From assembly GCF_009695585.1 (NCBI RefSeq), contig NZ_VUNR01000011.1, positions 1 through 64,000 of the forward strand: a stretch of 64,000 nt of DNA, written 5' to 3'. Positions within the stretch are counted from its first letter, which is position 1. The number at the start of each line of letters is the position of its first letter. Shown in pieces: positions 35,370 to 43,556 of the stretch. The notes under the pieces were generated by a model, which saw nothing but the letters and a program-made list of their open reading frames with translations, was not told the DNA's origin and made no database searches. The position numbers and the translations under genes were made by a program. The DNA is from Anaerovibrio slackiae. GTDB lineage: Bacteria > Bacillota > Negativicutes > Selenomonadales > Selenomonadaceae.

Positions 35370-36188
35370 ATGAAAAGAGTAGCTTTATTGACTATTTTGC
35401 TTACAATATTCATGGGATTGCAGCTGGCAAGTGCAGGCAATCTGGACAAATATCGTGAGATGCTGAATAATCGCAGTTGTATTATAAAGTATGAGTTTAT
35501 CTATCAGGATGAACGTCAAAACTATACAGATGATATGGATTTGCAAGTAATGAAGTTGAATGAAAAATATTCTGCAAATATGAAGAAAAATTTCCCGGGT
35601 GTCATAGTTCTGAAAGGTGATGCTTCCTACATCGAAATGGGAGAATATGGCAGACATTACTGTGAAATTACAAAAAATGGCTATGTGTATCCGTATCAGC
35701 GGTTTGAAAGTGAAGAAGGAAGTAAATATTTTGGGAATGTTTTAGGCGGTGGATTTTTTGGTGGTGGACAAAATAGAGTAGAAGGGCATCCGATTAATGC
35801 CCTAAGTATGCTTCGCTATGGTCAGTATTATGGCAATGACGAGATAACTGAAATGATGCGTGTCATTCGCCCGGAAACGGAAGCACTGCGGCCGGGAAAG
35901 ATTTATTGGCTGGCAGGTTCTGCAACACTTACTAATGGGATTAATTGTGAGGATTATCAGTGGGCAGGCGCGAATGGTGATGTGGACTTAATCAGATACT
36001 ATTTTGATAATGGTAATCTGGTGAAAATAGCTTCAGTGCATTATGTGAAATTGGCTGATGGCCGTGTCAAGGGTAAGCATTATGTGGTTAAAATAAATGA
36101 ATTTTCCAATGTTCCTGATGAAAGTTATTTGAATTTGCCTGATAAATTGAAGGATGTTACTAAGTATGGGGAGGGCAAGGCAAAATGA
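35370..36188 (+). CDS. Exported protein of the cluster-specific family, P4 (module 2)
   Basis: The 272-residue protein has a signal peptide (cleavage near LASA) and the mature start DKYREMLNNRSCIIKYEF. GGGFFGGGQN near 125 matches P3. The C-terminal part (CEDYQWAGANGDVDLIRYYF, then LVKIASVHYV and KINEFSNVPDESYLNLP) closely parallels P2. It overlaps the next gene by four bases (ATGA). ATG 35370 is chosen over TTG 35364. Confidence 0.66.
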   Translation: MKRVALLTILLTIFMGLQLASAGNLDKYREMLNNRSCIIKYEFIYQDERQNYTDDMDLQVMKLNEKYSANMKKNFPGVIVLKGDASYIEMGEYGRHYCEITKNGYVYPYQRFESEEGSKYFGNVLGGGFFGGGQNRVEGHPINALSMLRYGQYYGNDEITEMMRVIRPETEALRPGKIYWLAGSATLTNGINCEDYQWAGANGDVDLIRYYFDNGNLVKIASVHYVKLADGRVKGKHYVVKINEFSNVPDESYLNLPDKLKDVTKYGEGKAK

Positions 36189-36979
36189 TTCATAGAGCTT
36201 TAAAAAAAATTGTGTTGGCGATAGTTTTTGCAGCATTTATTGTGCCATTGCCAAGGGTGAGTGCAGAAGCGACTTGTGCTATGTTGACCTTTAGCGACAA
36301 TACACGGTTTTATAAAATTGGTGGAGCGGGTATGTTATCGGATTTAGTGCTGGAAAAGCTGGTAGCTTCTGGGAAGCTATCTTTCAAGGAGACTAAACCG
36401 TTAACAGGTGATTCTGTTATGCAGCTTTATGATGAGGATGGCAAGATGTATAAAATCATCAATCAATGCCGGGCAACAGGAAATTATAATCCTGTCTTTG
36501 AGGGTAGACAGTTTGATACAGCTTATGCACGTTCTGTGGATTTAGCTGTAGAGGGCGATATTGTAGAGCCGGAACTTGTACAGCAGATTGGCAGGGAGAG
36601 TGGTGTAAAGTATCTTATTCAAGGTACTATTGATAACTATGGCACAGGTAAAGGTGCAGATGGTTTGGGAACAGCTTCTATGGTGGCTACTATGCTGACT
36701 GGTATACCTATTTTTGGGTTATCCTCTGATGAATCTATATTAGGTGTGTCTTGCACTATGCGTGTAATTGAAGCAGAAACAGGCAAAGTAGTTTGGTTAA
36801 AGAAAATGTACGAGCAGGCATCTGTTACCAGTGTTGATATAGGTAAGCTATCAGTAGGTACTGATGAAATGAATAGTAAAATGTATTATGATGCTATGGA
36901 TAAGGTAGCAGAGAAATTATCAGCTACATTCCTGGAAGATTTACAGATGCATAAGTTACCTATTGATATGGGAGTGTGA
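36185..36979 (+). CDS. CsgG-like exported protein (type b), module 2
   Basis: The 264-residue protein has a signal peptide (about 8-27, VSA) and the type-b CsgG-like pattern: CAMLTFSDNTRFYKI, LSDLVLEKLVASGKLSFKE, VQQIGRESGVKYLIQGTI, CTMRVIEAETGKVVWLKK. It contains a small hydrophobic Met/Thr/Ile stretch (MVATMLTGIPIFGL) that could insert into a membrane. Its stop overlaps the next start codon. Confidence 0.72.
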   Translation: MIHRALKKIVLAIVFAAFIVPLPRVSAEATCAMLTFSDNTRFYKIGGAGMLSDLVLEKLVASGKLSFKETKPLTGDSVMQLYDEDGKMYKIINQCRATGNYNPVFEGRQFDTAYARSVDLAVEGDIVEPELVQQIGRESGVKYLIQGTIDNYGTGKGADGLGTASMVATMLTGIPIFGLSSDESILGVSCTMRVIEAETGKVVWLKKMYEQASVTSVDIGKLSVGTDEMNSKMYYDAMDKVAEKLSATFLEDLQMHKLPIDMGV

Positions 36980-37614
36980 TGGCAGTGAAAGCGGTTGTGG
37001 CAAAATGCCTGACCATATTAGCTGTGGTGTGGGGCAGCATGTGCGGCAGTGTGCTGGCTGCCCCAGCGTTGGCTGTTATGGATTTTGGCATTTATCAGGG
37101 TACTGCGGCAGAATCCATGACGGTGTATGATGGTGAGTCTGCCAGTGCATATATTATCACCAGGCTGGTGGAATCTAAAAGATTTGATGTAGTGGATAAG
37201 ATGTTTATTGAAGACAAGATAGCTGATGAGCAACTATCTGTTTCCGGCATCATAGATGCTGATTCTGCAAAGCGTATTGGCGAGTTACTGGGCGTGCCGT
37301 ACATAATTTATGGAAATGTTGTTGATGTCAGTCTGGACAGTACTGGTGGCAGTTATTCCGGGATTGGATTGGATAATAATACAATTATTTCACATATCAA
37401 TTTGCGCCTTATGGATACTAGAACGGGTAAGATATTAGCTGTAGTCAAAGGCAAAGGGGAGTCTTCTGCCGCTTATGTCAAAGCCAAGGTTACACGTAAT
37501 GCCTCCATAAGGCTTGGCAATATACAGGTTTCTATGGATGCTGTGCATAATGCTGTCAGGAAAGCGGCATTTGATGCCGTAGATAAGCTGGTTATGAAAA
37601 AACTTGTTTTATGA
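36979..37614 (+). CDS. Small CsgG-like exported protein (type a), second copy
   Basis: The 211-residue protein is a paralogue of the gene at 29895: a signal peptide ending VLAA, then ALAVMDFGIYQG, FDVVDKMFIEDKIADE, AKRIGELLGVPYIIYGNVVD and RLMDTRTGKILAVVKGKG. Type-a copies precede modules 1 and 3. ATG 36979 follows GGGAG; GTG 36976 is an alternative. Confidence 0.76.
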   Translation: MAVKAVVAKCLTILAVVWGSMCGSVLAAPALAVMDFGIYQGTAAESMTVYDGESASAYIITRLVESKRFDVVDKMFIEDKIADEQLSVSGIIDADSAKRIGELLGVPYIIYGNVVDVSLDSTGGSYSGIGLDNNTIISHINLRLMDTRTGKILAVVKGKGESSAAYVKAKVTRNASIRLGNIQVSMDAVHNAVRKAAFDAVDKLVMKKLVL

Positions 37615-37630
37615 GAGGGGATGTGCTTTT

Positions 37631-38497
37631 ATGAAGCGGATATTAAAAACATCGTTATCGGTTTTTCTGGCTATAGGAGTATTGCTGGCATGTCAGGCAC
37701 CAGGCAGGGCATTGGCGGGAGTGGCAGGACCGTTGCTGAAGCCTTATGAGGCAATTATGCATGGCGGAAAATACCATATAATATTGCGACAGCGTGGTGA
37801 CAGGAATCGTGATATGATGGGCATGATAAAACAGTTTTATGAGGGAAAAAAGCAGGCAAAACTTTTAGCACAGGCAAAAGAATCTTTTGACGAAACAACA
37901 TATGTTACAGATGGTGTTAGCAGATGCTGTAAAAGAGTATCTCATTCTACGTATCACGGAGAGATTTCGGATAGCTGCACTATAAATATATGGAAAGATG
38001 GTAAGCATTATAGCTTGGGAGATGGTGTCTATATTCCAGGGATGCCTCCCGTGTATCCTTCCTCCAAGAAGAAAAGCAATAAGCTGGTAGGCACTGTGAT
38101 ACCGATAGAACAGGAAAATCCCAATGCCCATTTGCTGAAGGAATGGTATGATGTACATGAATTTCATCTGATTTTGAATGAGGATATGGTTAGAAACTGG
38201 GATTTTATTGGCAGTGGTGAAAAGGAAATAGGAGGTGTTTTGCATCAGAGTGAAACGTATGATGTGAAAGAGCAATTCAAAATGGGTGAATATGACAGTA
38301 AACTCATATTTTATTTTAGCAATGGCAGATTGTCATTTGTCGAAGATAGATTTGGCTTGCAAGAGGTTATTGCTTTTGATACAGAAGTTGCAGCAAGTGA
38401 ATTTGTTATTCCACCTGGTACAACAATCTATCAAGGGGGACAGATGGGGATTTCAAGCCTGACAAATACTAAGCCGCTGGTAGTGGAAGAGTATTGA
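37631..38497 (+). CDS. Probable lipoprotein of the cluster-specific family, P5 (module 3)
   Basis: The 288-residue protein has a lipobox-like LLAC (Cys21) and the mature start LLKPYEAIMHGGKYHIIL. The C-terminal pattern LHQSETYDVKEQFKMG, KLIFYFSNGRLSFVED and a strand ending FVIPPG follows the family. Start ATG 37631 is 10 bases after GAGAGGGG; an upstream ATG at 37604 lacks a ribosome site. Confidence 0.64.
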   Translation: MKRILKTSLSVFLAIGVLLACQAPGRALAGVAGPLLKPYEAIMHGGKYHIILRQRGDRNRDMMGMIKQFYEGKKQAKLLAQAKESFDETTYVTDGVSRCCKRVSHSTYHGEISDSCTINIWKDGKHYSLGDGVYIPGMPPVYPSSKKKSNKLVGTVIPIEQENPNAHLLKEWYDVHEFHLILNEDMVRNWDFIGSGEKEIGGVLHQSETYDVKEQFKMGEYDSKLIFYFSNGRLSFVEDRFGLQEVIAFDTEVAASEFVIPPGTTIYQGGQMGISSLTNTKPLVVEEY

Positions 38498-38516
38498 TGC
38501 AATAAGGGGGATGTTT

Positions 38517-39290
38517 ATGATTAGGTGTTTGTTTACCTTGCTAGCGGTTTTTATGGGCTTTTGCTCTTTTGGTTTGTACAGCTGCGGTCATGGTGAGGCG
38601 GCTGCCGGGCCATTGCTGCAAACTTATGTGGATATGATGAACAATAAGCTGTATACGTTGGATATTGTACATGAGCAAGATAATAATGGGCAAAAAACTA
38701 GCACGCACGATGTTTATGTGGTATCTGGGGATAGTGTATATGAGAAAAGATTTAATAATTTCAATGGCAATGAGTTTGCATATGAAGTGTTGTATATAGG
38801 CGATAAGCGATATGACTTATCACATTATTCCACGATGGAAAAAGGAAAAAGGAAATTCTTTAGCAAGAAGATAGAGTATATAACGGGGAGTCCGTTTAGG
38901 TTTTCTAATACAATTACAGCTTATTTTCTAGGAGCGTTGTTTCAAACTAATACCATTGGTTCCTGTATAGTATATTCAGGTAGTGGCGAAGAGAATATAC
39001 GCGGCAAGTTATTGCAATATGAGGAATATGTTCCAGAAAACAATATGATTCCTCAAAGAGGCAGGTATTATTTTGATCAGGGCAAGCTGGTAGCTTTTAT
39101 AGCAATTCAGAGCTTTGAGCTTGAAGGCAAAAAAATTAACAACAGGAATATCATTACTTTTAAGCAATTTATACCGGAAGTAGATGAGTCCTTGCTGACG
39201 ATACCTGAAAATATCAAGCAAATAGAAGTTAGAGCTGTTGTTATAGGGAATCATCAGATAGGTACAGAAGGGAGTATTTCTTATGATTGA
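38517..39290 (+). CDS. Probable lipoprotein of the cluster-specific family, P6 (module 3)
   Basis: The 257-residue protein has a hydrophobic signal with LYSC (Cys23) as a possible lipobox, and the mature start LLQTYVDMMNNKLYTLDIVH, very like P5. A C-terminal YEEYVPENNMIPQRGRYYFD is followed by LVAFIAIQSF and a strand ending LLTIPENI. It overlaps the CsgG-like gene that follows. ATG 38517 follows AAGGGGG. Confidence 0.64.
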   Translation: MIRCLFTLLAVFMGFCSFGLYSCGHGEAAAGPLLQTYVDMMNNKLYTLDIVHEQDNNGQKTSTHDVYVVSGDSVYEKRFNNFNGNEFAYEVLYIGDKRYDLSHYSTMEKGKRKFFSKKIEYITGSPFRFSNTITAYFLGALFQTNTIGSCIVYSGSGEENIRGKLLQYEEYVPENNMIPQRGRYYFDQGKLVAFIAIQSFELEGKKINNRNIITFKQFIPEVDESLLTIPENIKQIEVRAVVIGNHQIGTEGSISYD

Positions 39291-39996
39291 TTGCAGGCGA
39301 CCGGTGTTTGGGTATCTATATATCTTGATGGCGGTAGTTTGTCTTGCTGCTGTTTTGCCAGGCAGGGCAGCAGCATCTCCCGTATTTGTGATGCTGGAAT
39401 ATGCTGATGAAACTATATACAAGGATATTGATTCTGCTGAAATAATGTCGAGTATTGTTTTAGAGAAGATGGTAGATAGGGGATATGTTTTTGTAGAAGG
39501 GCAATCCAGCCCAGAAGAAGCACAGCTGATTGGAGATACCCGGGAAGTGCCAGATGAACTGGATATGGATTTTGGCTATTTCTTGCAAACGGGAAGCAAT
39601 GTGGCAGGTGTGAGGCTATGCAATGCTAATGAAGGAGATATTTTGGATAGCGAGTTAACAAATGCCATCGGGCAGAAATATGGCGCTGACTATCTGGTAT
39701 ATGGTACAGTGAACGCATTAGGCCGTATGTCAGACTGCGATAGCGGGCTGTTATTTGGCATCAGTTATAGTTTTAGCGAGAGTGGTTTGTACGCGGTATT
39801 AACATTGCGGATAGTTGAGGCGGCTACGGGCAAAGTAATCTTTAAGTCTAAAGAAAGTGCCAGTGCGAAAAATCAAGCCTTGGGTGCTGGTGCCTTGAAG
39901 CTGGGGCAAGATAAAGTAAATACGAATATGTACTATGGCGCTATGGAGAAAACTGTGGATAAGCTGATTCAAAAAGTGTTAGAAAGAAAATGGTGA
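39283..39996 (+). CDS. CsgG-like exported protein (type b), module 3
   Basis: The 237-residue protein has a signal peptide (about 10-29, AAA) and the type-b pattern: PVFVMLEYADETIYKDI, MSSIVLEKMVDRGYVFVE, LTNAIGQKYGADYLVYGTV, LTLRIVEAATGKVIFKSK and NTNMYYGAMEKTVDKL. The last line matches module 2 (MYYDAMDKVAEKL). RBS AAGGGAG. Confidence 0.72.
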   Translation: MIDCRRPVFGYLYILMAVVCLAAVLPGRAAASPVFVMLEYADETIYKDIDSAEIMSSIVLEKMVDRGYVFVEGQSSPEEAQLIGDTREVPDELDMDFGYFLQTGSNVAGVRLCNANEGDILDSELTNAIGQKYGADYLVYGTVNALGRMSDCDSGLLFGISYSFSESGLYAVLTLRIVEAATGKVIFKSKESASAKNQALGAGALKLGQDKVNTNMYYGAMEKTVDKLIQKVLERKW

Positions 39997-40157
39997 TTAA
40001 AAAGCGGATGTGATTGTTCAGTAAAAGTAAGGCTTTTGTTGTATAAATACATGTATTATGCAGATTGATTGAGCAAAGAGCGTTCAATTAATATATCTGC
40101 CATATAAGATGAAATACTACATATTGCTCAGAACTAAAGTTAAACAATAAAAAACTC

Positions 40158-40183
40158 TGTCACACTGGTTGTCACATATTGAG
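40158..40183. promoter_or_regulatory. TGTCACA direct-repeat element, copy 2 (candidate operator)
   Basis: TGTCACA at 40158-40164 and 40170-40176, then TATTGAGA. The element matches the copy at 25158-25183 except for two spacer bases. The flanking AAAAC is also shared. It lies about 420 bases upstream of the FlgT-like gene at 40603. Confidence 0.65.
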
Positions 40184-40410
40184 ATTGGAGATATAAGAGT
40201 ATATACTTACAGGAGAAGGTGCTGTAACTGCGCATTTATGGGACATGGTGCCAGAGTTTCAGGCTGGGAAAAGTGTGACACTTGCTGTGCAGATTAGAAT
40301 ATTATTAGAAAAGTTGCATAATATTAGAATTAAATTAAAATAGGTTGAAAGTCTTGTATATCGAGGCTGAAAGTATTAATATAGAGATGCATAAAGGATG
40401 TATAAAAAAT

Positions 40411-40515
40411 ATGAGCAGGGAATTTTTAGAGGAATGCGATAAGCTGCCGGGATATCTGCTCAAGTCGTTAAGTATCGTGTTAAATGTTATTGAACAGGCA
40501 ATGCCGGTTCAATGA
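40411..40515 (+). CDS. Possible 34-residue peptide
   Basis: ATG to TGA encodes a Leu-rich peptide (MSREFLEECDKLPGYLLKSL and 14 more residues). AAAGGATG lies 13 bases upstream, a long spacing. No homology is recognised. It could equally be chance within a long leader. Confidence 0.25.
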   Translation: MSREFLEECDKLPGYLLKSLSIVLNVIEQAMPVQ

Positions 40516-40521
40516 CAAAGA

Positions 40522-40567
40522 CGGCTGGATGCCCTCTTTGTGGGAAAAAAGAGGTGGGCTGAAGCCG
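40522..40567 (+). ncRNA. Structured leader of unknown class upstream of the FlgT-like gene
   Basis: CGGCT pairs with AGCCG, then an internal loop, then CCTCTT pairs with AAGAGG around TGTGGGAAA. The structure sits 35 bases before the start codon at 40603 and looks like a regulatory leader. It does not match the cyclic di-GMP, T-box or guanidine consensus patterns I know. Confidence 0.4.
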
Positions 40568-40602
40568 GATATTATAATTTTTTTTATCAAGGGGGAATTG
40601 TT

Positions 40603-41481
40603 ATGAAATCCATGAGAAGATTATTTAGTGTTTTGCTGGCTGTTTGCGTGCTGGCACTATCTAGTGTAGCTATGGCTGCTACGGACATTACTGATGGTGT
40701 AGTTCGTGTAGAGGGCGTCAGCAATAATGGGCAATCTTTTGCTTTAAAGAGGATTGCTGCCAAGGTGGATGCACAGAGAATATTAGCAGAGCATGTGCAT
40801 GGAGTGCAGATTGATTCCAAGACCACAGTAGAGAACGCCATTGTTACCAGCGATGTGATTAATGCAAGTGTTTCCGGCATTGTAAAGGGGGCCAGGGAGG
40901 TATCCTGCACCACTGATGAATACGGTTATGTACATGTAATATTGGAATTGCCTGTGTTTGGCGGGGCAAATTCTCTGGCAGCTGCCGTTATTCCAAATGT
41001 GCCTCAGCAGGACTTCTTGCCACCATCTGATATTGTTCCTGTAGATACCAAGCCGTCTGAGTCAGTGGTTGCTGATACTGCCAATAAGGCTGCTGATGCA
41101 GGTCAGTCTGCTAATACAAACCAGGCAACCGTAGGCAATCTCTATGGGGCTACCGGCCAGTATACCGGCTTGATTGTTGATTGCAGCGGTTTGGGCTTGC
41201 AGACTGCTATGGCTCCTGCTGTTTATACTGATGGCAAGAAGGTTGTCTATGGCTTGGAGAACTTCTCTCATGATCAGGTAATCAGCCGCGGCTATGTAGG
41301 CTATTCCAATAGTGCTGCTTCTGGCGTGCAGCGTGCAGGCAGCAATCCGATGGTCGTTAAGGCTCAGAGTGTTGAGCATTTCTTCAATCCTGTTATTTCT
41401 AAGGACGATGCAGCAAAAATTTTGGCAGAAAATCAGGTGAATGGCTTCCTGTCTACCGGCAATGTAGTTTTTGTAAAGTGA
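40603..41481 (+). CDS. Secreted LPP20/FlgT-like protein
   Basis: The 292-residue protein has a signal peptide ending AMAA (about 23-26). The mature N terminus (VVRVEGVSNNGQSFALKRIA) and VHVILELPVFG form an LPP20-like domain. A Pro/Ala/Asn linker (about 125-170) and a C-terminal domain (YTGLIVDCSGLGLQTAMAP ... STGNVVFVK) follow. The C-terminal segment recalls the FlgT/TonB-like end of some secreted Negativicute proteins. ATG 40603 follows AAGGGGG; a longer frame from 40540 runs through the leader and is rejected. Confidence 0.75.
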   Translation: MKSMRRLFSVLLAVCVLALSSVAMAATDITDGVVRVEGVSNNGQSFALKRIAAKVDAQRILAEHVHGVQIDSKTTVENAIVTSDVINASVSGIVKGAREVSCTTDEYGYVHVILELPVFGGANSLAAAVIPNVPQQDFLPPSDIVPVDTKPSESVVADTANKAADAGQSANTNQATVGNLYGATGQYTGLIVDCSGLGLQTAMAPAVYTDGKKVVYGLENFSHDQVISRGYVGYSNSAASGVQRAGSNPMVVKAQSVEHFFNPVISKDDAAKILAENQVNGFLSTGNVVFVK

Positions 41482-41532
41482 TTTTCTGTTAGTAAATGTG
41501 GTAGTGGCTTAGAGAAATAGAGGTGTCCAGAT

Positions 41533-42099
41533 ATGAAAAGATACTTGTCAGGTCTGGGTATTGCAGCTATGCTTTTTATGTGTGCCTATCCGTCCTGTGA
41601 GGCAGAAGAATCTCAGAAAAATAGCGGTCACCATACATCTGTTGATGTTGTGGCAGAGACGCCAGGGGATGTAAATTCCCTGGATAACGCGAAAGATGCT
41701 GGTGGGCATGAAGTTGATGGGGAAAAGCCTTCGGCAGCACAAGATGCTACAGCCACTGCTGAAGCGCATGGTGAGCCTGTAGCTGGAGCAGTAGTGCAAG
41801 CAGCCGAGGAGATTGTTTCGCCCCTGCGTGTGGTCATCAAGGGAGATGGCAGCACAAAGGAGCAGGCTGTTGCTCTGGCAAAGAAAAAGGCTGTCACTCG
41901 TGCTATTCAATATTTGCAGGAAGAAAATTCCGGGCAGGAGTACAAGTCTGAGGTGTTTGCCTTATGTTACCGATATGATAGATTTGTATTGGCCTGTAAT
42001 GTCCGTATCAAGGAAGCCACAGCGGATAATGTTTCCGTGGAGGTGCGTGTTGACATCAACAGAAAAGCATTGGCGGAGGCCATGAAAGAGTATATATAG
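41533..42099 (+). CDS. Secreted LPP20-like protein
   Basis: The 188-residue protein has a signal peptide (about 6-24), a polar Ala/Glu/Val-rich linker (25-95) and a C-terminal LPP20/FlgT-N-type domain (LRVVIKGDGSTKEQAVALAK, YRYDRFVLACNVRIKEA, VSVEVRVDINRKAL). It probably works with the protein encoded upstream. RBS GAGGTG. Confidence 0.7.
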   Translation: MKRYLSGLGIAAMLFMCAYPSCEAEESQKNSGHHTSVDVVAETPGDVNSLDNAKDAGGHEVDGEKPSAAQDATATAEAHGEPVAGAVVQAAEEIVSPLRVVIKGDGSTKEQAVALAKKKAVTRAIQYLQEENSGQEYKSEVFALCYRYDRFVLACNVRIKEATADNVSVEVRVDINRKALAEAMKEYI

Positions 42100-42151
42100 T
42101 TCTCGTTGTCCTTATCTGTTGCTGATATTTTACGATTTATGAATTAGTATG

Positions 42152-42185
42152 AGCAAGTATGGCGATTTCTGTCGTACTTGCTTTT
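42152..42185 (+). terminator. Terminator after the LPP20-like gene
   Basis: AGCAAGTA pairs with TACTTGCT, followed by TTTC. Confidence 0.6.
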
Positions 42186-42273
42186 CAATTTCAGTATGAA
42201 ATTACTTAAAAGTGGAAAATGTCTAATTATCGACAATAAATTGAATTATCTTCAGGGGAGTGAGTGGTTAGGG

Positions 42274-42990
42274 ATGAATAAAAAATACTTAGTGTTATGC
42301 TGGGCGATGGTTCTGGCTTTTGTAGTGATGTGTTCGAGTACAGTGATGGCTAACAGCAATGAACGGACGGTGCAGATAAATCCGTTAAATGGCTATAAGA
42401 TAGATGCAAATGCGCCAGCTGTTTTTGAGAGCCTTACGCCTGACCAGGTGGAGATTGTCCAGCAGGATGGCCGCACGGTAGAACTGAATCTGCATGGAGA
42501 AGGAGATGGATATTTAGCTATTCACTATCGCAGCGGATATGAATTTATTTATCATTTTATCATAAAAAAAGAGGCGGATGATGCTTCTAAGCAGAGGGCA
42601 GATGATATTGCCCGACAGGTGCTGGATCTGGTGAATGAGGAGAGGTGCAAGGCAGGCGTTACACCTTTGAGATTTTCAGCAGAGTTGCAGTCAGCAGCTG
42701 CTATCAGGGCGGAGGAGCTGACGAGGAAATATTCTCATACCAGGCCTGATGGAACGAAGTTTAGCACTGTGCTGCCTGATGGAAAATATACGTTAGGAGA
42801 AAACATTGCATGTGGAAGTTCGACAGCAGCTAGAGTGGTTGAGCTTTGGATGAACAGTCCAGGGCATCGTGCCAATATATTGCGGAGCGATTATAGTGAG
42901 TTGGGTGTTGGATATATGTATAATGAAAATTCCGGGCAGAGGCATTACTGGGTGCAGCTATTCAGGCATCCTATGCCAGTCAGACATTAA
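42274..42990 (+). CDS. Secreted CAP/SCP-domain protein (YkwD-like)
   Basis: The 238-residue protein has a signal peptide (about 5-24), a small beta domain (about 27-95) and a C-terminal CAP domain: LDLVNEERCKAGVTPL, EELTRKYSHTRPDG, GENIACGSS, MNSPGHRANILRSDY and HYWVQLF. The CAP His/Glu cavity residues are present (His in SHTRP, Glu in GENIA, His in GHRAN). Bacterial CAP proteins are secreted and of largely unknown activity. I start at ATG 42274, which has a proper signal peptide; the frame from 42178 covers a terminator. Confidence 0.85.
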   Translation: MNKKYLVLCWAMVLAFVVMCSSTVMANSNERTVQINPLNGYKIDANAPAVFESLTPDQVEIVQQDGRTVELNLHGEGDGYLAIHYRSGYEFIYHFIIKKEADDASKQRADDIARQVLDLVNEERCKAGVTPLRFSAELQSAAAIRAEELTRKYSHTRPDGTKFSTVLPDGKYTLGENIACGSSTAARVVELWMNSPGHRANILRSDYSELGVGYMYNENSGQRHYWVQLFRHPMPVRH

Positions 42991-43418
42991 ATTTTACGAA
43001 AATACTATTTCACAGTTCTAAGCAGGATTTTTCGTTTATCAGTAGAGCGTGTCAGTTGTCCCAAGTTAATCAGCTTTTCCGTAGTGTTGTGTAATGTTTA
43101 GGTACTTCTCTTGTATTTACTCTATCAGTTGCAGATATTTGGCTATTGCACAAAATCTAGCACTAGGCAAAAATTATATCCAGTATGTCCATCCTATAGA
43201 GAGCGAGCAGGAGTAAGTAGATAATTAATAACAATATATATTGAGAAATGAACTGATATCTTTGTTAAATTTGGCAATGGCGTAGTGTGGCTTAATATTG
43301 CCTGTTGCAGGTATGTGCTGGCAAGAGCATCAAATAATAATAAAGATTTTTGGTAAACGTGAGGGGTGGTTTTTTTCCTCATTGATATCTGCTGGTCAGT
43401 ATAGCCTTTGTTAGATGT
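42991..43418. other. AT-rich gene-poor region
   Basis: About 430 bases with only short, unconvincing ORFs on the minus strand (up to 62 codons, without ribosome sites). I see no RNA gene, repeat or promoter that I can defend. It marks the boundary between the AT-rich exported-protein cluster and GC-richer housekeeping DNA. Confidence 0.5.
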
Positions 43419-43466
43419 ACACCCCGTGTTTGGCAGTAGGGATTTTTGCCAAAGGCGGGGTGTTTT
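43419..43466 (+). terminator. Intrinsic terminator at the cluster boundary
   Basis: ACACCCCG-TG-TTTGGCA pairs with TGCCAAA-GG-CGGGGTGTTTT. Confidence 0.75.
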
Positions 43467-43556
43467 GCATTACTGCCTTGACTTTTTTCCATAATAGTTT
43501 TATAGTGAATAAGTTGAATTTTTGGTTTATTTGTGTAGCTGATTAAAGGAGGCAGA

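Larger units (their letters stand above)
39997..40602. other. Long intergenic region between the tandem modules and the FlgT-like pair
   Basis: About 600 AT-rich bases. They contain the second TGTCACA element (40158-40183), a single inverted TGTGACA half-site within GTGTGACAC (about 40274-40282), a possible 34-codon ORF (40411-40515) and a structured leader (40522-40567). No clear terminator for the upstream operon is seen. Confidence 0.6.

Noticed and set aside
40522-40567. Cyclic di-GMP-I riboswitch
   Set aside because: A GGGAAA loop is present but the diagnostic CACAGGGCAAACC and GCAAAGCC-type elements are not.
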